Origin: Cytobacillus firmus
GTDB lineage: Bacteria; Bacillota; Bacilli; Bacillales; Cytobacillaceae
NCBI RefSeq assembly: GCF_023715565.1
Contig: NZ_JAMBOJ010000012.1
Span: 30,505 to 94,504 of the forward strand
Direction of reading: 5' to 3'
DNA length: 64,000 nucleotides
The notes beneath the pieces were generated by a model. The model was not told the origin of the DNA, did not search any database, and saw only the letters and a list, made by a program, of their open reading frames with translations. Shown piece after piece: positions 1 to 8,708 of this stretch (positions within the stretch are counted from its first letter, which is position 1; the number at the start of each line of letters is the position of its first letter). Position numbers and translations under genes: made by a program.

Positions 1-164
1 TTATCAATACCCTTCAATTGCTCAGGATCAAAGCCAGCCTTTTTCGGGTGTCCATGACTCAATTTCTGGCCGGGCCGTTCTTTGGCATTTACCATATTCC
101 CAGAAAAAGCTGCAGAACTTATGACTAAAGCGAGTAGGATTAACAATAACCTTAATCTTTTCAA
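1..164 (-). CDS. Secreted serine hydrolase (beta-lactamase-like), N-terminal part
   Basis: This gene runs off the low-coordinate end of the window, so only about 54 residues are visible. The start is a TTG at 162-164, placed 8 nt after an AAAGGAG ribosome binding site; the ATG nearer that site reads into a stop after two codons. The protein opens with a Lys/Arg pair and a hydrophobic Leu/Ile/Val run ending near a Ser-Ala-Ala-Phe stretch, which is a clear signal peptide. The mature start contains SHGHPKKAGFDPEQLKGID, which resembles the N-terminus of Bacillus class C beta-lactamase-fold hydrolases (GTPxxAGM-type start). The catalytic SxxK lies outside the window, so the family call is an inference. 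Confidence 0.45.
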   Translation of the reverse strand, partial: MKRLRLLLILLALVISSAAFSGNMVNAKERPGQKLSHGHPKKAGFDPEQLKGID

Positions 165-289
165 AACTTCATCTCCTTTTTAAAAACTGAACAATATACA
201 ATATTCTGTATAATTAATACTATCTATCTTTTAATTTATTATCAACCTAGTTTTTAGTATTTTCAGAAAACAGTACTTTCAGATTATAA

Positions 290-314
290 AAAAACCATCA
301 AATGAATGATGGCT
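290..314 (-). terminator. Rho-independent terminator after the 79-residue membrane protein gene
   Basis: On the minus strand an imperfect stem (GCCATCATT / AATGATGG type arms) is followed by a run of seven T, 16 nt after the stop codon at 330. Confidence 0.7.
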
Positions 315-329
315 TTGTCCCTTTATGTA

Positions 330-569
330 TTAAAACAGCTGATTCGGTTCCAGTTTTCCTTTTTGAATTAGATGGTCCCGCTTTCTATCTCTCCACATAT
401 CCGCCAGGGTCGCTATTATTAATAATACTGTAAGCAGGATTCCTTTTCCTTCTGCCAGTTTAAATACCAGGGCGATGAAACCTTCAGACATGAAGGTTCC
501 CATTAATGAACCCACAAGCATGATGATCCAGACAATCAATGCTCCTTCTAAAACGGCTAATGCTCTCAT
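330..569 (-). CDS. Small two-helix membrane protein of unknown function
   Basis: This 79-residue protein has two hydrophobic helices (about residues 8-30 and 38-57) and a charged C-terminus rich in Arg/Lys/Asp (WRDRKRDHLIQKGK). I do not recognise the family. The ATG follows a GGGAGGTCGAATAA ribosome binding site, which is convincing, and a terminator follows the stop. It lies 88 nt downstream of the MerR-like gene on the same strand. Its position beside mnaA might suggest an AtpI-like protein, but I see no AtpI motif. Confidence 0.65.
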   Translation of the reverse strand: MRALAVLEGALIVWIIMLVGSLMGTFMSEGFIALVFKLAEGKGILLTVLLIIATLADMWRDRKRDHLIQKGKLEPNQLF

Positions 570-657
570 TTATTCGACCTCCCGGGTATATAAAATCATT
601 ATGCCAATACCCCGCAGACAGCAGTCTAAACGTTAATCTTACAATTTGGGCATTCCT

Positions 658-1254
658 TTACTTTCCAAATATCTTCTGCCAGATGCTTTTGCTTTTTTCA
701 GCCTCTAATGCACCGGCTACTTCTTCTACAGACTGTTGTGTCGCCATCAGTTTTTCATAAAGAGATGTAACTTTTTCGCTCTCTTTTTCATAGCCTTGGG
801 CATGGGCATTTCGTAAATCTTCAATTGTGAGTTTGAGTTCTTGCACCTCATGTATCAACTGTTTGTTTTGTTCCCTGATTTTATTCTGGGTTAAACGGGA
901 TTGTTCGTTTTGCTGCACGAGGAAGCTGACAAGCTTTTTCATATCTGTCAGTTCAGAATTCACATTCATAAGGGATGTCGAGCTGCTTTCTTCCTCATCT
1001 TCCACTGTTATGATAACCGGAATTCCTGCATCCTCAAGCTTTGCTGTGACTTCCTCTTTTTTCAGCCCATCTGAATATAATTTACGGATAAATTTAAGCT
1101 TTTCAATTTCGGAAGCCTGGATTTTATAGCGATTATGCTCCTTCCGATAATTTATGTATTCTGCATGCTCCTGCAAATAACGCTTTAAGCTATTCTCAGG
1201 TATGTCCGGAAGTGCCTCTTTAAGCTCCTTCATTGTCAAATACTGATTTGCCAA
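658..1254 (-). CDS. MerR-like HTH, coiled-coil DUF3967-type protein
   Basis: This 198-residue protein has a MerR/RacA-like winged-helix N-terminus (residues 1-70, with YLTMKELKEAL at the start and a Lys/Arg-rich second helix). An acidic linker with four consecutive Glu/Ser residues follows, then a long coiled coil (about 95-185), then a short amphipathic tail ending SIWQKIFGK. This architecture matches chromosomal and plasmid DUF3967 proteins and resembles RacA, which binds DNA and anchors it at the cell pole. I see no direct evidence of that role here. Three 29-nt direct repeats lie upstream (1319-1604) and could be its own binding sites. The start codon has an AAGGTGC-like site. Confidence 0.7.
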   Translation of the reverse strand: MANQYLTMKELKEALPDIPENSLKRYLQEHAEYINYRKEHNRYKIQASEIEKLKFIRKLYSDGLKKEEVTAKLEDAGIPVIITVEDEEESSSTSLMNVNSELTDMKKLVSFLVQQNEQSRLTQNKIREQNKQLIHEVQELKLTIEDLRNAHAQGYEKESEKVTSLYEKLMATQQSVEEVAGALEAEKSKSIWQKIFGK

Positions 1255-1318
1255 CGTCCTTCAGCACCTTTCTTGGTATCTTGCCGATCACCCAGCTCCA
1301 GCCGGGCACTACCAATGA

Positions 1319-1347
1319 CTAACCACCTAACCACCAACAAAACCACC
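1319..1347. repeat. 29-nt direct repeat, copy 1
   Basis: First of three diverged copies of an AACCAYCYAMCCAYCAACA core found 65 nt upstream of the MerR-like gene. Copies 2 and 3 follow at 1440 and 1576. Confidence 0.5.
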
Positions 1348-1439
1348 ACGGTCATTTCCGCCGCCATTCCTTTAACCATAAGTACATCATTTGATCACTC
1401 TAAAATCACTAGAAACGTTGATATATTAACATTTTGTAA

Positions 1440-1468
1440 ATAACCATCCAACCATCAACATGTTAACC
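1440..1468. repeat. 29-nt direct repeat, copy 2
   Basis: Second copy (AACCATCCAACCATCAACAT core), same orientation as copies 1 and 3. It starts 121 nt after copy 1 and 136 nt before copy 3. The rest of the 444-nt gap 1255-1698 shows no gene. Confidence 0.55.
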
Positions 1469-1575
1469 GTGTTCAAATCTACCTTTCATATCTTCTATAC
1501 TCTATCATAACTTTTCCAGCGTGGCGGGGAAAGAGCCTTTTAACATAAAAATAAAATAGATTTCCCGGTTCACCT

Positions 1576-1604
1576 TCAACCATCCACCCACCAACATATC
1601 AACC
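1576..1604. repeat. 29-nt direct repeat, copy 3
   Basis: Third copy (AACCATCCACCCACCAACAT core). It matches copy 2 at nearly every position of the core. Confidence 0.55.
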
Positions 1605-1663
1605 ATGATGTTTTTCAGGTAATGTGGCCCGCTTCTCCCCTCCCCTTTTTAGAAAAGGAACAG

Positions 1664-1692
1664 AAAATGCACCCCTTTTTAAAAGAGGTGCA
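1664..1692 (-). terminator. Probable terminator after mnaA
   Basis: On the minus strand GCACCTCTTTT pairs with AAAAGGGGTGC and is followed by ATTTTC, just past the mnaA stop. The T-run is weak. Confidence 0.5.
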
Positions 1693-1698
1693 ATTCGA

Positions 1699-2850
1699 TT
1701 AGTTTTGCGGTTTATATTCTTCCGGACGATTATTCGTCTGTTTAAAATGATAGCGGATGGCCTCGCAAATTCTTCTGGAAGCATTTCCGTCTCCATATGG
1801 GTTGACAGCTTTAGCCATTTTTTCATAAGCTGCCTTATCGGTCAGAAGTTCTGTTGCCAATTCATAAATTGGCTGTTCCTCAATGCCGGCAAGCTTAAGG
1901 GTTCCGGCTTCAATTCCTTCTGGTCTTTCCGTAGTGTCACGCAGAACAAGGACAGGCACACCAAGAGATGGTGCTTCTTCCTGAACTCCGCCTGAATCGG
2001 TCAGAATCAGATGTGCTCTTGAAGCAAAGTTATGGAAATCAATAACGTCAAGCGGCTCAATCAGATGAATGCGGCTATCGCTGCCAAGGATTTCTGATGC
2101 GATTTCCCGTACAGCCGGGTTCATATGAACGGGATATACGACTTGTATATCTTTCTGTTCATCCACCAGCCTTTTAATAGCCTTGAACATGTTGCGCATT
2201 GGTTCGCCCAAGTTTTCACGGCGATGCGCAGTCAGCAGCACAAGGCGGTCCTCGCCGATCTTCTCAAGGACATCATGATGATACGTATCTTTAACTGTTG
2301 TTTTAAGCGCATCTATTGCCGTGTTACCAGTGATGAAAATACTTTCGCTCTTTTTATTCTCATTTAAGAGGTTTTCAGCTGACTTGGATGTTGGCGAGAA
2401 GTGCAGATCAGCCATGACACCTGTAAGCTGTCGGTTCATTTCCTCAGGGAATGGAGAGTATTTATTCCATGTACGCAGTCCCGCTTCCACATGGCCGACG
2501 ACAATCTGGTTATAGAAAGCGGCAAGACTTGCAATAAACGTTGTAGTGGTATCACCGTGAACAAGCACGATATCAGGCTTTACTTCCTTCATGATCTTAT
2601 CAAGACCCTCAAGTCCGCGTGTAGTCACATCCACCAGTGTCTGGCGGTCTTTCATGATATTCAGGTCATAATCGGGTGTGACTTTAAAAATATTTAATAC
2701 TTGATCAAGCATTTCGCGATGCTGTGCCGTCACGGTCACAATCGATTCAAAATGCTCAGGGTGTTTTTGAAGTTCAAGAACAAGAGGGGCCATTTTAATG
2801 GCTTCTGGCCTTGTTCCGAAAATCGTCATTACTTTAATCGGACGATCCAT
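1699..2850 (-). CDS. mnaA: UDP-N-acetylglucosamine 2-epimerase (non-hydrolysing)
   Basis: This cytosolic enzyme interconverts UDP-GlcNAc and UDP-ManNAc, the precursor of the wall teichoic acid linkage unit. The 383-residue protein has the family's opening TIFGTRPEAIKMAPL, the VHGDTTT segment, the GHVEAGLRT loop and the C-terminal LTDSGGVQEEAPSLG UDP-binding stretch, so it is full length. I chose the ATG at 2850 over the GTG at 2859 because AAAGGAAGG is 8 nt from the ATG and overlaps the GTG. It follows upp by 60 nt and is probably co-transcribed with it. In B. subtilis the next gene downstream is atpI, but here it is the MerR-like gene. Confidence 0.95.
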   Translation of the reverse strand: MDRPIKVMTIFGTRPEAIKMAPLVLELQKHPEHFESIVTVTAQHREMLDQVLNIFKVTPDYDLNIMKDRQTLVDVTTRGLEGLDKIMKEVKPDIVLVHGDTTTTFIASLAAFYNQIVVGHVEAGLRTWNKYSPFPEEMNRQLTGVMADLHFSPTSKSAENLLNENKKSESIFITGNTAIDALKTTVKDTYHHDVLEKIGEDRLVLLTAHRRENLGEPMRNMFKAIKRLVDEQKDIQVVYPVHMNPAVREIASEILGSDSRIHLIEPLDVIDFHNFASRAHLILTDSGGVQEEAPSLGVPVLVLRDTTERPEGIEAGTLKLAGIEEQPIYELATELLTDKAAYEKMAKAVNPYGDGNASRRICEAIRYHFKQTNNRPEEYKPQN

Positions 2851-2910
2851 GTCGAGCACCTTCCTTTATTAAAAGATGTTTTCAATCTCTTTGTCTGTTC
2901 GCTGCTGATA

Positions 2911-3540
2911 TTATTTCGTTCCGAATAAACGGTCGCCAGCATCGCCCAAACCAGGGACAATGTAGCCTTTTTCGTTCAATTTTTCGTCTAATGCTGCAAT
3001 GTAAATATCAACGTCAGGGTGAGCTTCTTTCACAGCTTCTACCCCTTCAGGAGCAGCGATCAGGCACATGAATTTAATGTTTTTCCCTCCGCGCTTTTTG
3101 AGAGAGTGGATGGCTTCAATCGCAGAACCGCCTGTTGCAAGCATAGGGTCAACGACGATGAAATCTCTTTCTTCCACATCACTTGGAAGCTTCACATAGT
3201 ATTCAACCGGCTGCAGGGTTTCCGGGTCGCGGTATAAGCCGATATGGCCCACTTTTGCAGCTGGAATCAGCTTCAGGATGCCGTCAACCATTCCAATACC
3301 TGCGCGCAGAATTGGGATGATTCCCAGCTTCTTTCCTGCAAGAACATTAGACTTCATCGTGCTGACTGGTGTATCAATTGTGATTTCTTCTAAAGGCATG
3401 TCACGGGTAATTTCGAATGCCATCAGTGTTGCCACTTCATCGACAAGCTCGCGGAATTCCTTTGTTCCCGTACTCTTTTCACGAATGTATGTAAGCTTAT
3501 GCTGAATTAATGGATGATCAAAAACGTAAACCTTTGCCAT
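2911..3540 (-). CDS. upp: Uracil phosphoribosyltransferase
   Basis: Upp salvages uracil by converting uracil and PRPP to UMP. The protein is 209 residues, the normal size. It carries the PRPP-binding loop [15 protein letters not shown], the [13 protein letters not shown] segment and the C-terminal [14 protein letters not shown] tail involved in uracil binding. The ATG follows GGAGAG at a good distance. It lies between glyA and mnaA as in B. subtilis. Confidence 0.97.
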   Translation of the reverse strand: MAKVYVFDHPLIQHKLTYIREKSTGTKEFRELVDEVATLMAFEITRDMPLEEITIDTPVSTMKSNVLAGKKLGIIPILRAGIGMVDGILKLIPAAKVGHIGLYRDPETLQPVEYYVKLPSDVEERDFIVVDPMLATGGSAIEAIHSLKKRGGKNIKFMCLIAAPEGVEAVKEAHPDVDIYIAALDEKLNEKGYIVPGLGDAGDRLFGTK

Positions 3541-3663
3541 GAGTATCTCTCCTTTTCATTATGCAGATTAGTCGAACCACACTTCGTCTAATTTTACAGA
3601 AAAACAATTCCATCGGCAACTATGATTCGTATTTGTAAAAGAAAAGTCATTATTATAACAACA

Positions 3664-3725
3664 GCGGAAGTCGGGCGTTTATTGGCGACATGGAAGGATT
3701 GGCTTAGAACCGGGAGCTAGACAGT
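3664..3725. repeat. Short copy of the GCGGAAG...GGAGCTAGACA intergenic repeat
   Basis: This stretch between upp and glyA starts AGCGGAAG and ends GGAGCTAGACAG. These are the ends seen in the longer element at 55655-55862 and in fragments at 57203 and 63797. It looks like a shortened copy. Confidence 0.4.
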
Positions 3726-3758
3726 TTCACAAAGTCCAAAATTTTCTTATGTTACCAC

Positions 3759-3790
3759 ATAAAAACCGGTCTCAAGCTGAGACCGGCTGA
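3759..3790 (-). terminator. glyA terminator
   Basis: The minus strand reads a GC-rich perfect stem (AGCCGGTCTCA / TGAGACCGG) with a three-base loop and a T-run, directly after the glyA stop. Confidence 0.9.
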
Positions 3791-3794
3791 TTGA

Positions 3795-5036
3795 TTAATA
3801 TTCCGGATATAAAGTGAAGCTACCTGTTAGGGCTTCGACGCGCTGTGCCGCTTCTTGAAGCTTCCCTTCATCTTCATGATTTTTAAGTGTGAAGGCAATA
3901 ATGGATGCAATTTCCTTCATTTCTTTTTCGCCAAATCCGCGGGACGTAACAGCCGCTGTACCGATGCGGACACCGCTTGTCACGAATGGGCTTTCCGGAT
4001 CGAATGGAATGGTGTTTTTGTTGACTGTTATGCCAACCTCATCAAGTACTTTCTCAGCTACTTTCCCTGTCAGGCCAAGGGAGCGGAGGTCAACCAGCAG
4101 CAGATGGTTGTCTGTACCTTGTGATACAAGGTCAATTCCTTCAGCCTTTAATGCTTCAGCAAGATTTTTAGCATTCGAAATGATATTGCCTGCATAGGTT
4201 TTGAAATCATCCTGAAGGGCTTCACCGAAGGCAACCGCTTTTGCCGCAATGACGTGCATTAAAGGACCGCCCTGGATTCCAGGGAAAATGGATTTATCAA
4301 TTTTCTTAGCATATTCTTCTTTGCAGAGAATCATGCCGCCGCGCGGTCCGCGCAATGTTTTGTGAGTAGTAGTTGTAACAAAGTCCGCAAATGGAACCGG
4401 ATTCTGATGAAGGCCAGCAGCTACAAGGCCTGCAATGTGTGCCATATCAACCATCAGCATAGCACCGACTTCATCGGCAATCTCACGGAAACGTTTGAAG
4501 TCAATTTCACGCGGATAGGCACTTGCACCCGCTACAATTAATTTCGGCTTAGATGTGCGGGCTTTTTCAAGGACATCTTCGTAATCAATGCGGTGTGTTT
4601 CTTTATCCACGCCATATTCAACGAAATTGTACTGCACGCCGCTGAAGTTAACAGGGCTTCCGTGCGTTAAATGTCCCCCATGGGATAGATTCATGCCAAG
4701 AACCGTGTCTCCCTGCTCTAACACAGTGAAGTATACGGCCATGTTTGCCTGTGCACCTGAATGCGGCTGTACATTCACATGCTCTGCACCGAAAATTGCT
4801 TTCGCGCGGTCACGGGCTAAATCTTCGACGACATCCACATGCTCACATCCGCCATAATAGCGGCGTCCCGGATAGCCTTCAGCATACTTGTTTGTTAAAA
4901 CAGAACCCTGTGCTTCCATTACCGCTTCACTGACAAAGTTTTCAGAAGCGATTAATTCAATCTTTGACCTCTGGCGTCCTAATTCTTCCTGAATCGACTT
5001 CAAAACCTGCTCATCCTGCTGTGCTAAATGCTTCAT
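3795..5036 (-). CDS. glyA: Serine hydroxymethyltransferase
   Basis: GlyA is a PLP enzyme that converts serine and tetrahydrofolate to glycine and 5,10-methylene-THF, feeding one-carbon metabolism. The 413-residue protein shows [13 protein letters not shown] near the N-terminus, [10 protein letters not shown], and the PLP lysine motif [14 protein letters not shown]. The ATG at 5036 follows AGGGAGG; an upstream in-frame GTG has no site. It has its own terminator, so upp is probably transcribed separately. Confidence 0.98.
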   Translation of the reverse strand: MKHLAQQDEQVLKSIQEELGRQRSKIELIASENFVSEAVMEAQGSVLTNKYAEGYPGRRYYGGCEHVDVVEDLARDRAKAIFGAEHVNVQPHSGAQANMAVYFTVLEQGDTVLGMNLSHGGHLTHGSPVNFSGVQYNFVEYGVDKETHRIDYEDVLEKARTSKPKLIVAGASAYPREIDFKRFREIADEVGAMLMVDMAHIAGLVAAGLHQNPVPFADFVTTTTHKTLRGPRGGMILCKEEYAKKIDKSIFPGIQGGPLMHVIAAKAVAFGEALQDDFKTYAGNIISNAKNLAEALKAEGIDLVSQGTDNHLLLVDLRSLGLTGKVAEKVLDEVGITVNKNTIPFDPESPFVTSGVRIGTAAVTSRGFGEKEMKEIASIIAFTLKNHEDEGKLQEAAQRVEALTGSFTLYPEY

Positions 5037-5156
5037 AAGAATCCTCCCTTTTCTCCAACACACTTTTAATGAAAACAAGCCTCTATGGACTTGCCATTCC
5101 TATGTATCGATCTTTTTGTGAAAATTCTTTTTTATTTTAGCACGTTTTTTATAAAA

Positions 5157-5205
5157 GTGACAGGCACCTATACCAGTTTGCTAAAGTGGTATAGGTACCT
5201 GTCAC
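5157..5205. repeat. 49-nt palindromic repeat (type A), copy 1
   Basis: The arms GTGACAGGCACCTATACCA and TGGTATAGGTACCTGTCAC pair at 18 of 19 positions around an 11-nt loop. The same 49-nt element recurs at 5539, 50903 and 59601. This copy borders the anti-sigma remnant. Confidence 0.9.
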
Positions 5206-5212
5206 CATCCTT

Positions 5213-5475
5213 TTAATCCCAGTTCCAATAATCCATCTCCCCAAGGTATGGAGCACGGACTTGTTTTTCGTTGTTTTTACGTTTTAATAGTTCCTTTACC
5301 GGGCCGGTAACTACCGCTCCATAGACAATGAATCCAATTTTCTTCAGGTATTGTGACGTTCTTTCAGATGGTCAAGGCCTGTTAGCTTTAAGATTCCTTT
5401 TTTTATAGTAATAAAGCGGTCTGGCATGCATCCAGCCGATCCCGCCTTCTCTCCTTTAACTGCTTCTTCCCCCTT
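5213..5475 (-). pseudogene. Frameshifted remnant of an anti-sigma factor (Sigma_reg_C-type C-terminus)
   Basis: Minus-strand translation gives MPDRFITIKKGILKLTGLD, then a stop. In the next frame a segment runs from QYLKKIGFIVYGAVVTGP to the end MDYWNWD. The two frames join near 5346 to give a continuous C-terminal domain like those of YhdL-type ECF anti-sigma factors. There is no N-terminal half, transmembrane segment or start codon with a ribosome binding site. Two 49-nt palindromes flank it on both sides. The family call rests on recognition of the GAVVTGP...WNW pattern. Confidence 0.6.
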
Positions 5476-5538
5476 TCTCACTGGCTGCACTGTACACACG
5501 TTCTTCCTTCTTGAATGTTACACGTTTAATAAAAAAAG

Positions 5539-5587
5539 GTGACAGGCACCTATACCAGTTAGCTGAAGTGGTATAGGTACCTGTCAC
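5539..5587. repeat. 49-nt palindromic repeat (type A), copy 2
   Basis: The same stem as copy 1 (GTGACAGGCACCTATACCA arm) with loop GTTAGCTGAAG. It lies 333 nt beyond copy 1 on the other side of the anti-sigma remnant, 36 nt past the ywlG stop. Confidence 0.9.
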
Positions 5588-5622
5588 CCAAAATGGCGAT
5601 CAGGGCAGTAAAATAATAATAA

Positions 5623-6189
5623 CTATCTGCAAGATTCGTTATCAGGTTTTCGCTCATATATCGCCCGGGCCCCGCCGATGAGTTTTGGCCTGGTTTTAGC
5701 GAGGGTGACGTGCGCCTCGCCGACTGATTTTTGGGAGACGCGGATTGGAACAGCGACATGCTTTAGGTGCATGCCGATCAGTGTGTCGCCGATATCAATG
5801 CCGGCATCTGCCTTGATAAACTCCACCATGACAGGATCCTCGAAGTGTTCATAGGCGTATGTCGCCATCGCGCCGCCGGCCTTGCGGTGAGGGATGACGG
5901 CGACTTCATCCAGATTTTTTGCCTCAGCAACTGCCCGCTCAACGACTAATGCCCTATTCAAATGCTCACAGCATTGAAAGGCCAGAGCAACCCCTGTGTC
6001 CTGGCGAAGCTTGTTCAGACGCTCGAAAATCATTTCAGCCACTTGTTCCGTTCCGGCTGTGCCTATTCGTTTCCCGGCGACTTCACTTGTGCTGCAGCCC
6101 ACGGCAAGAATATGCTTTTCATTTAAAGGTACTTGTTCGCTAAATTCACGAATGATGGTATCCAATTCTTTTTTCCATTGATCGATCAA
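5623..6189 (-). CDS. ywlG: YwlG family protein (UPF0340/TIGR01440)
   Basis: This conserved Firmicute cytosolic protein of about 188 residues has no established reaction. Recognisable segments are HILAVGCSTSEVAGKRIG, EHLNRALVVERAVAE and IDIGDTLIGMHLKHVAVP. Two starts are possible. The GTG at 6198 is only one base from the AAAGG motif, while the TTG at 6189 is 5-9 nt from AAAGGGTGA, so I prefer the TTG. It follows rpiB by 21 nt and is probably in the same transcript, the order found in B. subtilis (ywlF-ywlG-glyA). Confidence 0.9.
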   Translation of the reverse strand: MIDQWKKELDTIIREFSEQVPLNEKHILAVGCSTSEVAGKRIGTAGTEQVAEMIFERLNKLRQDTGVALAFQCCEHLNRALVVERAVAEAKNLDEVAVIPHRKAGGAMATYAYEHFEDPVMVEFIKADAGIDIGDTLIGMHLKHVAVPIRVSQKSVGEAHVTLAKTRPKLIGGARAIYERKPDNESCR

Positions 6190-6210
6190 AAAGCTCACCC
6201 TTTCGAAAGT

Positions 6211-6651
6211 TTACTTCGTTTCGTAAGCGGTGATCTTTCCGACACGGTTTTCATGGCGGCCGCCTTCAAAATCTGTTGAAAGCCAAACTTTTGCAATTTC
6301 ACGGGCCAGGCCGGGGCCAATTACTCGTTCACCCATCGCAAGGATATTACTGTCATTATGTTCACGGGTTGCTTTTGCACTGAATACATCATGCACCAGG
6401 GCACAGCGGATTCCCTTTACTTTGTTGGCAGAGATGCTCATTCCGATTCCGGTTCCGCATATCAGGATGCCCTTATCGAATTCTCCGCCTGCAACCTTTT
6501 CGGCAACTGGCAATGCATAATCAGGATAATCTACTGAGGCTTCGCACTCACAGCCGAAATCTTCATATTCAATGCCCATTTCATCCATTAAGCCTTTTAT
6601 TTCTTCGCGGAGATTAAGTCCGCCATGGTCTGATGCGATTGCAATTTTCAT
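6211..6651 (-). CDS. rpiB: Ribose-5-phosphate isomerase B
   Basis: RpiB interconverts ribose 5-phosphate and ribulose 5-phosphate in the pentose phosphate pathway. The 146-residue RpiB/LacAB-fold protein has IAIASDHGG at the start, the active-site segment GILICGTGIGMSISANK, and HNDSNILAMG later on. The ATG sits 7 nt after GGAGGG. It overlaps nothing, is followed closely by ywlG and is preceded by the chemoreceptor terminator. Confidence 0.95.
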   Translation of the reverse strand: MKIAIASDHGGLNLREEIKGLMDEMGIEYEDFGCECEASVDYPDYALPVAEKVAGGEFDKGILICGTGIGMSISANKVKGIRCALVHDVFSAKATREHNDSNILAMGERVIGPGLAREIAKVWLSTDFEGGRHENRVGKITAYETK

Positions 6652-6727
6652 AATGAAACCCTCCAGTTTGAAGCCGCTTTATTTTGACATTATGCTCTTA
6701 TTTTGACACAAAACCTTGAAAATATAA

Positions 6728-6758
6728 AGAAAGGGAGCCGCATTTCGGGCTCCCTTAT
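6728..6758 (-). terminator. Terminator after the chemoreceptor gene
   Basis: The minus strand reads GGGAGCC, an 8-nt loop and GGCTCCC, followed by a T-rich CTTTCTTTAT. It overlaps the end of the coding region. Confidence 0.8.
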
Positions 6759-8050
6759 AGTTTAAATTTAGTAATAGTGCTATTTAATTTTTCTGCCTGC
6801 TCTTTTAGCTCGATGGCGAGCTTTTCTACATTGCCGATGACAGCTGTCTGTTGCTGAGTGGCAGCTGAAACCTCCTGTGCGCCTGCTGATGTTTCTTCCG
6901 CAATGGCTGCGACTTCCTGGGATTGGGTGGATGTATGCTGGATGCCTTCCATTTGGTTATCTACCAGCCCCGAAATGGCAGACACCGAAGCAGCCATTTC
7001 ATTGACGACTTTCGCCATCTCTTCTATCACTTCATTTGTTTTCGTGCCTTTTTTCACTTCATTATTCGCAGTCTCCACCTGATAAGAGATTTGCGTGACA
7101 ACATTGCGAACCTCTTCCTGAATGTTTTTTATCAGTTCTGAGATGCCCTGAACAGCCTGCGCACTTTCATCTGCAAGCTTCCGGACTTCTTCAGCGACCA
7201 CGGCAAACCCCTTGCCATGATCCCCCGCGCGGGCTGCTTCAATAGAGGCATTTAACGCGAGAAGGTTTGTCTGTGCGGCAATGTCACCTACGAGCTGGAT
7301 TATTTGCTCTACCTTTACAGCGTTTTGCTCGAGACGCTTTACTGTCTGAAGTGATTCCTCATTATCCTGAGCCAGTTTTTCTATGCCGGAAATAAGTGAA
7401 TGGATCACCTTTTTTGATTCCATCAGGTCCTGAACCATTTCACCGGAAACATTTTGTGAGGCTTTTGCTGTATCCTGAACTTCCTGTGCAATGCGCAGGA
7501 CGTCTTCCATAGATTCAGCTGTTGACTGAATAGAAACAGCAGAGCTATCTGCTCCCTGGGAAATCTCGCTGATCGTTCTGGCAATTGCATCTGCCTGTTC
7601 TGCAGCTGCAGAGGACTCAGAGGACATGGCAATGACTTTTTCATTTGTTTCTCTAAAGTTCTCGTCAATGTTTTGAACCATATCTCTTAAATTGGAAAGC
7701 ATATGGTTAAATGCAATGCCCAATGACCGGATTTCATCATCCGACGTGGCAAGCTCTGCATCCTGGCCGATATCGCCGTTTGCAGCCATGAGTGCCGTTT
7801 TTTCAAGTTTCTGCAATGGTTTGATGATAAAGCCTGCCGCAAAAAAGGCTAGAACCCCTGACCAGAAAACCCCCATTCCTAAGGTTAATATAGTAAAAAC
7901 AGCCTCTCCAAATGGAAGCATCCCTTCTATGCTTGGATATAAAAAATAGAGAAATCCAGCACTTGTTGTGTATGTAATGATGGCTATCAACGTGATGAAT
8001 AAAACAAGTTTTTTTCTAAGGCCAAACTTATAGACCCTTTTCTCCCCCAT
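6755..8050 (-). CDS. Methyl-accepting chemotaxis protein with minimal outer loop
   Basis: This 431-residue membrane protein has helix 1 at about residues 14-36 and helix 2 at about 52-76, with only about 15 residues between them. It therefore lacks a normal extracellular sensor domain. A HAMP domain (about 76-130) follows, then the long signalling coiled coil with the conserved hairpin tip [20 protein letters not shown] (around 280). It should couple to CheA/CheW and may sense something in or near the membrane. The ATG follows GGGGGAG. It lies 16 nt after ywlE and is probably co-transcribed. B. subtilis lacks a chemoreceptor at this place. Confidence 0.93.
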   Translation of the reverse strand: MGEKRVYKFGLRKKLVLFITLIAIITYTTSAGFLYFLYPSIEGMLPFGEAVFTILTLGMGVFWSGVLAFFAAGFIIKPLQKLEKTALMAANGDIGQDAELATSDDEIRSLGIAFNHMLSNLRDMVQNIDENFRETNEKVIAMSSESSAAAEQADAIARTISEISQGADSSAVSIQSTAESMEDVLRIAQEVQDTAKASQNVSGEMVQDLMESKKVIHSLISGIEKLAQDNEESLQTVKRLEQNAVKVEQIIQLVGDIAAQTNLLALNASIEAARAGDHGKGFAVVAEEVRKLADESAQAVQGISELIKNIQEEVRNVVTQISYQVETANNEVKKGTKTNEVIEEMAKVVNEMAASVSAISGLVDNQMEGIQHTSTQSQEVAAIAEETSAGAQEVSAATQQQTAVIGNVEKLAIELKEQAEKLNSTITKFKL

Positions 8051-8066
8051 GATAGTCTCCCCCTGA

Positions 8067-8507
8067 TTAATCTTGTCTCTTTATGCGATCCAAAATTTGA
8101 TCAATTGCTTCTGTCAGATCTTTAAATGTGCTTCTATATACCTCAACAGGTCCCCCATATGGATCAATAATATCTCCCGCGGCACCAGCAAACTCTTTTA
8201 ATGTGAAGGTTTTGCCCTCTGCTTCAGGAAACATGGACAGGACTGTATTTTTGTGGCCGGCTGTCATCGTTAAAATATAGTTGGCCCATTCTATTAAATC
8301 TTCTCGCATACTGGACGATTGATGCTGAAGCGGAATTCCATGCTCATCCAGCACACTTTTCGTATTTGTGGATGCTTCACTGCCGTCTGCTGCAAATACG
8401 CCAGCCGACTTCACATCCACACCGGGAATCGATCTGCTTTTCAAAATGGCTTCTGCCATTGGGCTTCTGCACGTATTTCCCGTACAAACAAATAATACAT
8501 TTGCCAT
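8067..8507 (-). CDS. ywlE: Low-molecular-weight protein arginine phosphatase
   Basis: YwlE removes phosphate from arginine residues marked by McsB and so opposes ClpCP targeting. The 146-residue protein opens with the P-loop [12 protein letters not shown] (Cys8, Arg14). The Thr in the TCR triplet is the residue that distinguishes arginine phosphatases from tyrosine phosphatases, which usually have Ile/Leu there. The general-acid motif DPYGG is present near residue 118. The start follows AGGGAGAG. It heads a likely two-gene unit with the chemoreceptor. Confidence 0.95.
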   Translation of the reverse strand: MANVLFVCTGNTCRSPMAEAILKSRSIPGVDVKSAGVFAADGSEASTNTKSVLDEHGIPLQHQSSSMREDLIEWANYILTMTAGHKNTVLSMFPEAEGKTFTLKEFAGAAGDIIDPYGGPVEVYRSTFKDLTEAIDQILDRIKRQD

Positions 8508-8603
8508 AGAATCTCTCCCTCTTTTTATATCGGTTTAAACTTAATAAACTTTATCCAACTTCTTACATTATAAGACAATTTTCCTATAACACCTATAGCT
8601 CAC

Positions 8604-8640
8604 AAGCAAAAAAAGAAAAAGGGCAGCCTCTACCCTTTTC
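8604..8640 (-). terminator. mntP terminator
   Basis: The minus strand reads AAAGGGTAGAGGCTGCCCTTTTTC and then a T-run, about 70 nt after the mntP stop. Confidence 0.75.
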
Positions 8641-8679
8641 ATTTTTCACAAAATATTAACATTTAAACACCCGGGTCCA

Positions 8680-8708
8680 TTCGACAAAATTCGGGCGGTG
8701 CCTGTCAC
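8680..8708 (-). repeat. 29-nt GTGACAGG...TTGTCGAA repeat (type B), copy 1, carrying the mntP stop codon
   Basis: The minus strand reads GTGACAGGCACCGCCCGAAT and then TTTGTCGAA. The TGA inside its first four bases is the stop codon of mntP (8705-8707). Other copies lie at 12644, 46299 and 46347. Confidence 0.85.

Noticed and set aside
1624..1995. Plus-strand open frame over the end of mnaA
   Set aside because: It is antisense to a conserved gene and lacks a start signal.
5101..5160. PurR box or glycine riboswitch upstream of glyA
   Set aside because: No PurBox pair or paired glycine aptamer pattern can be seen in this AT-rich stretch.
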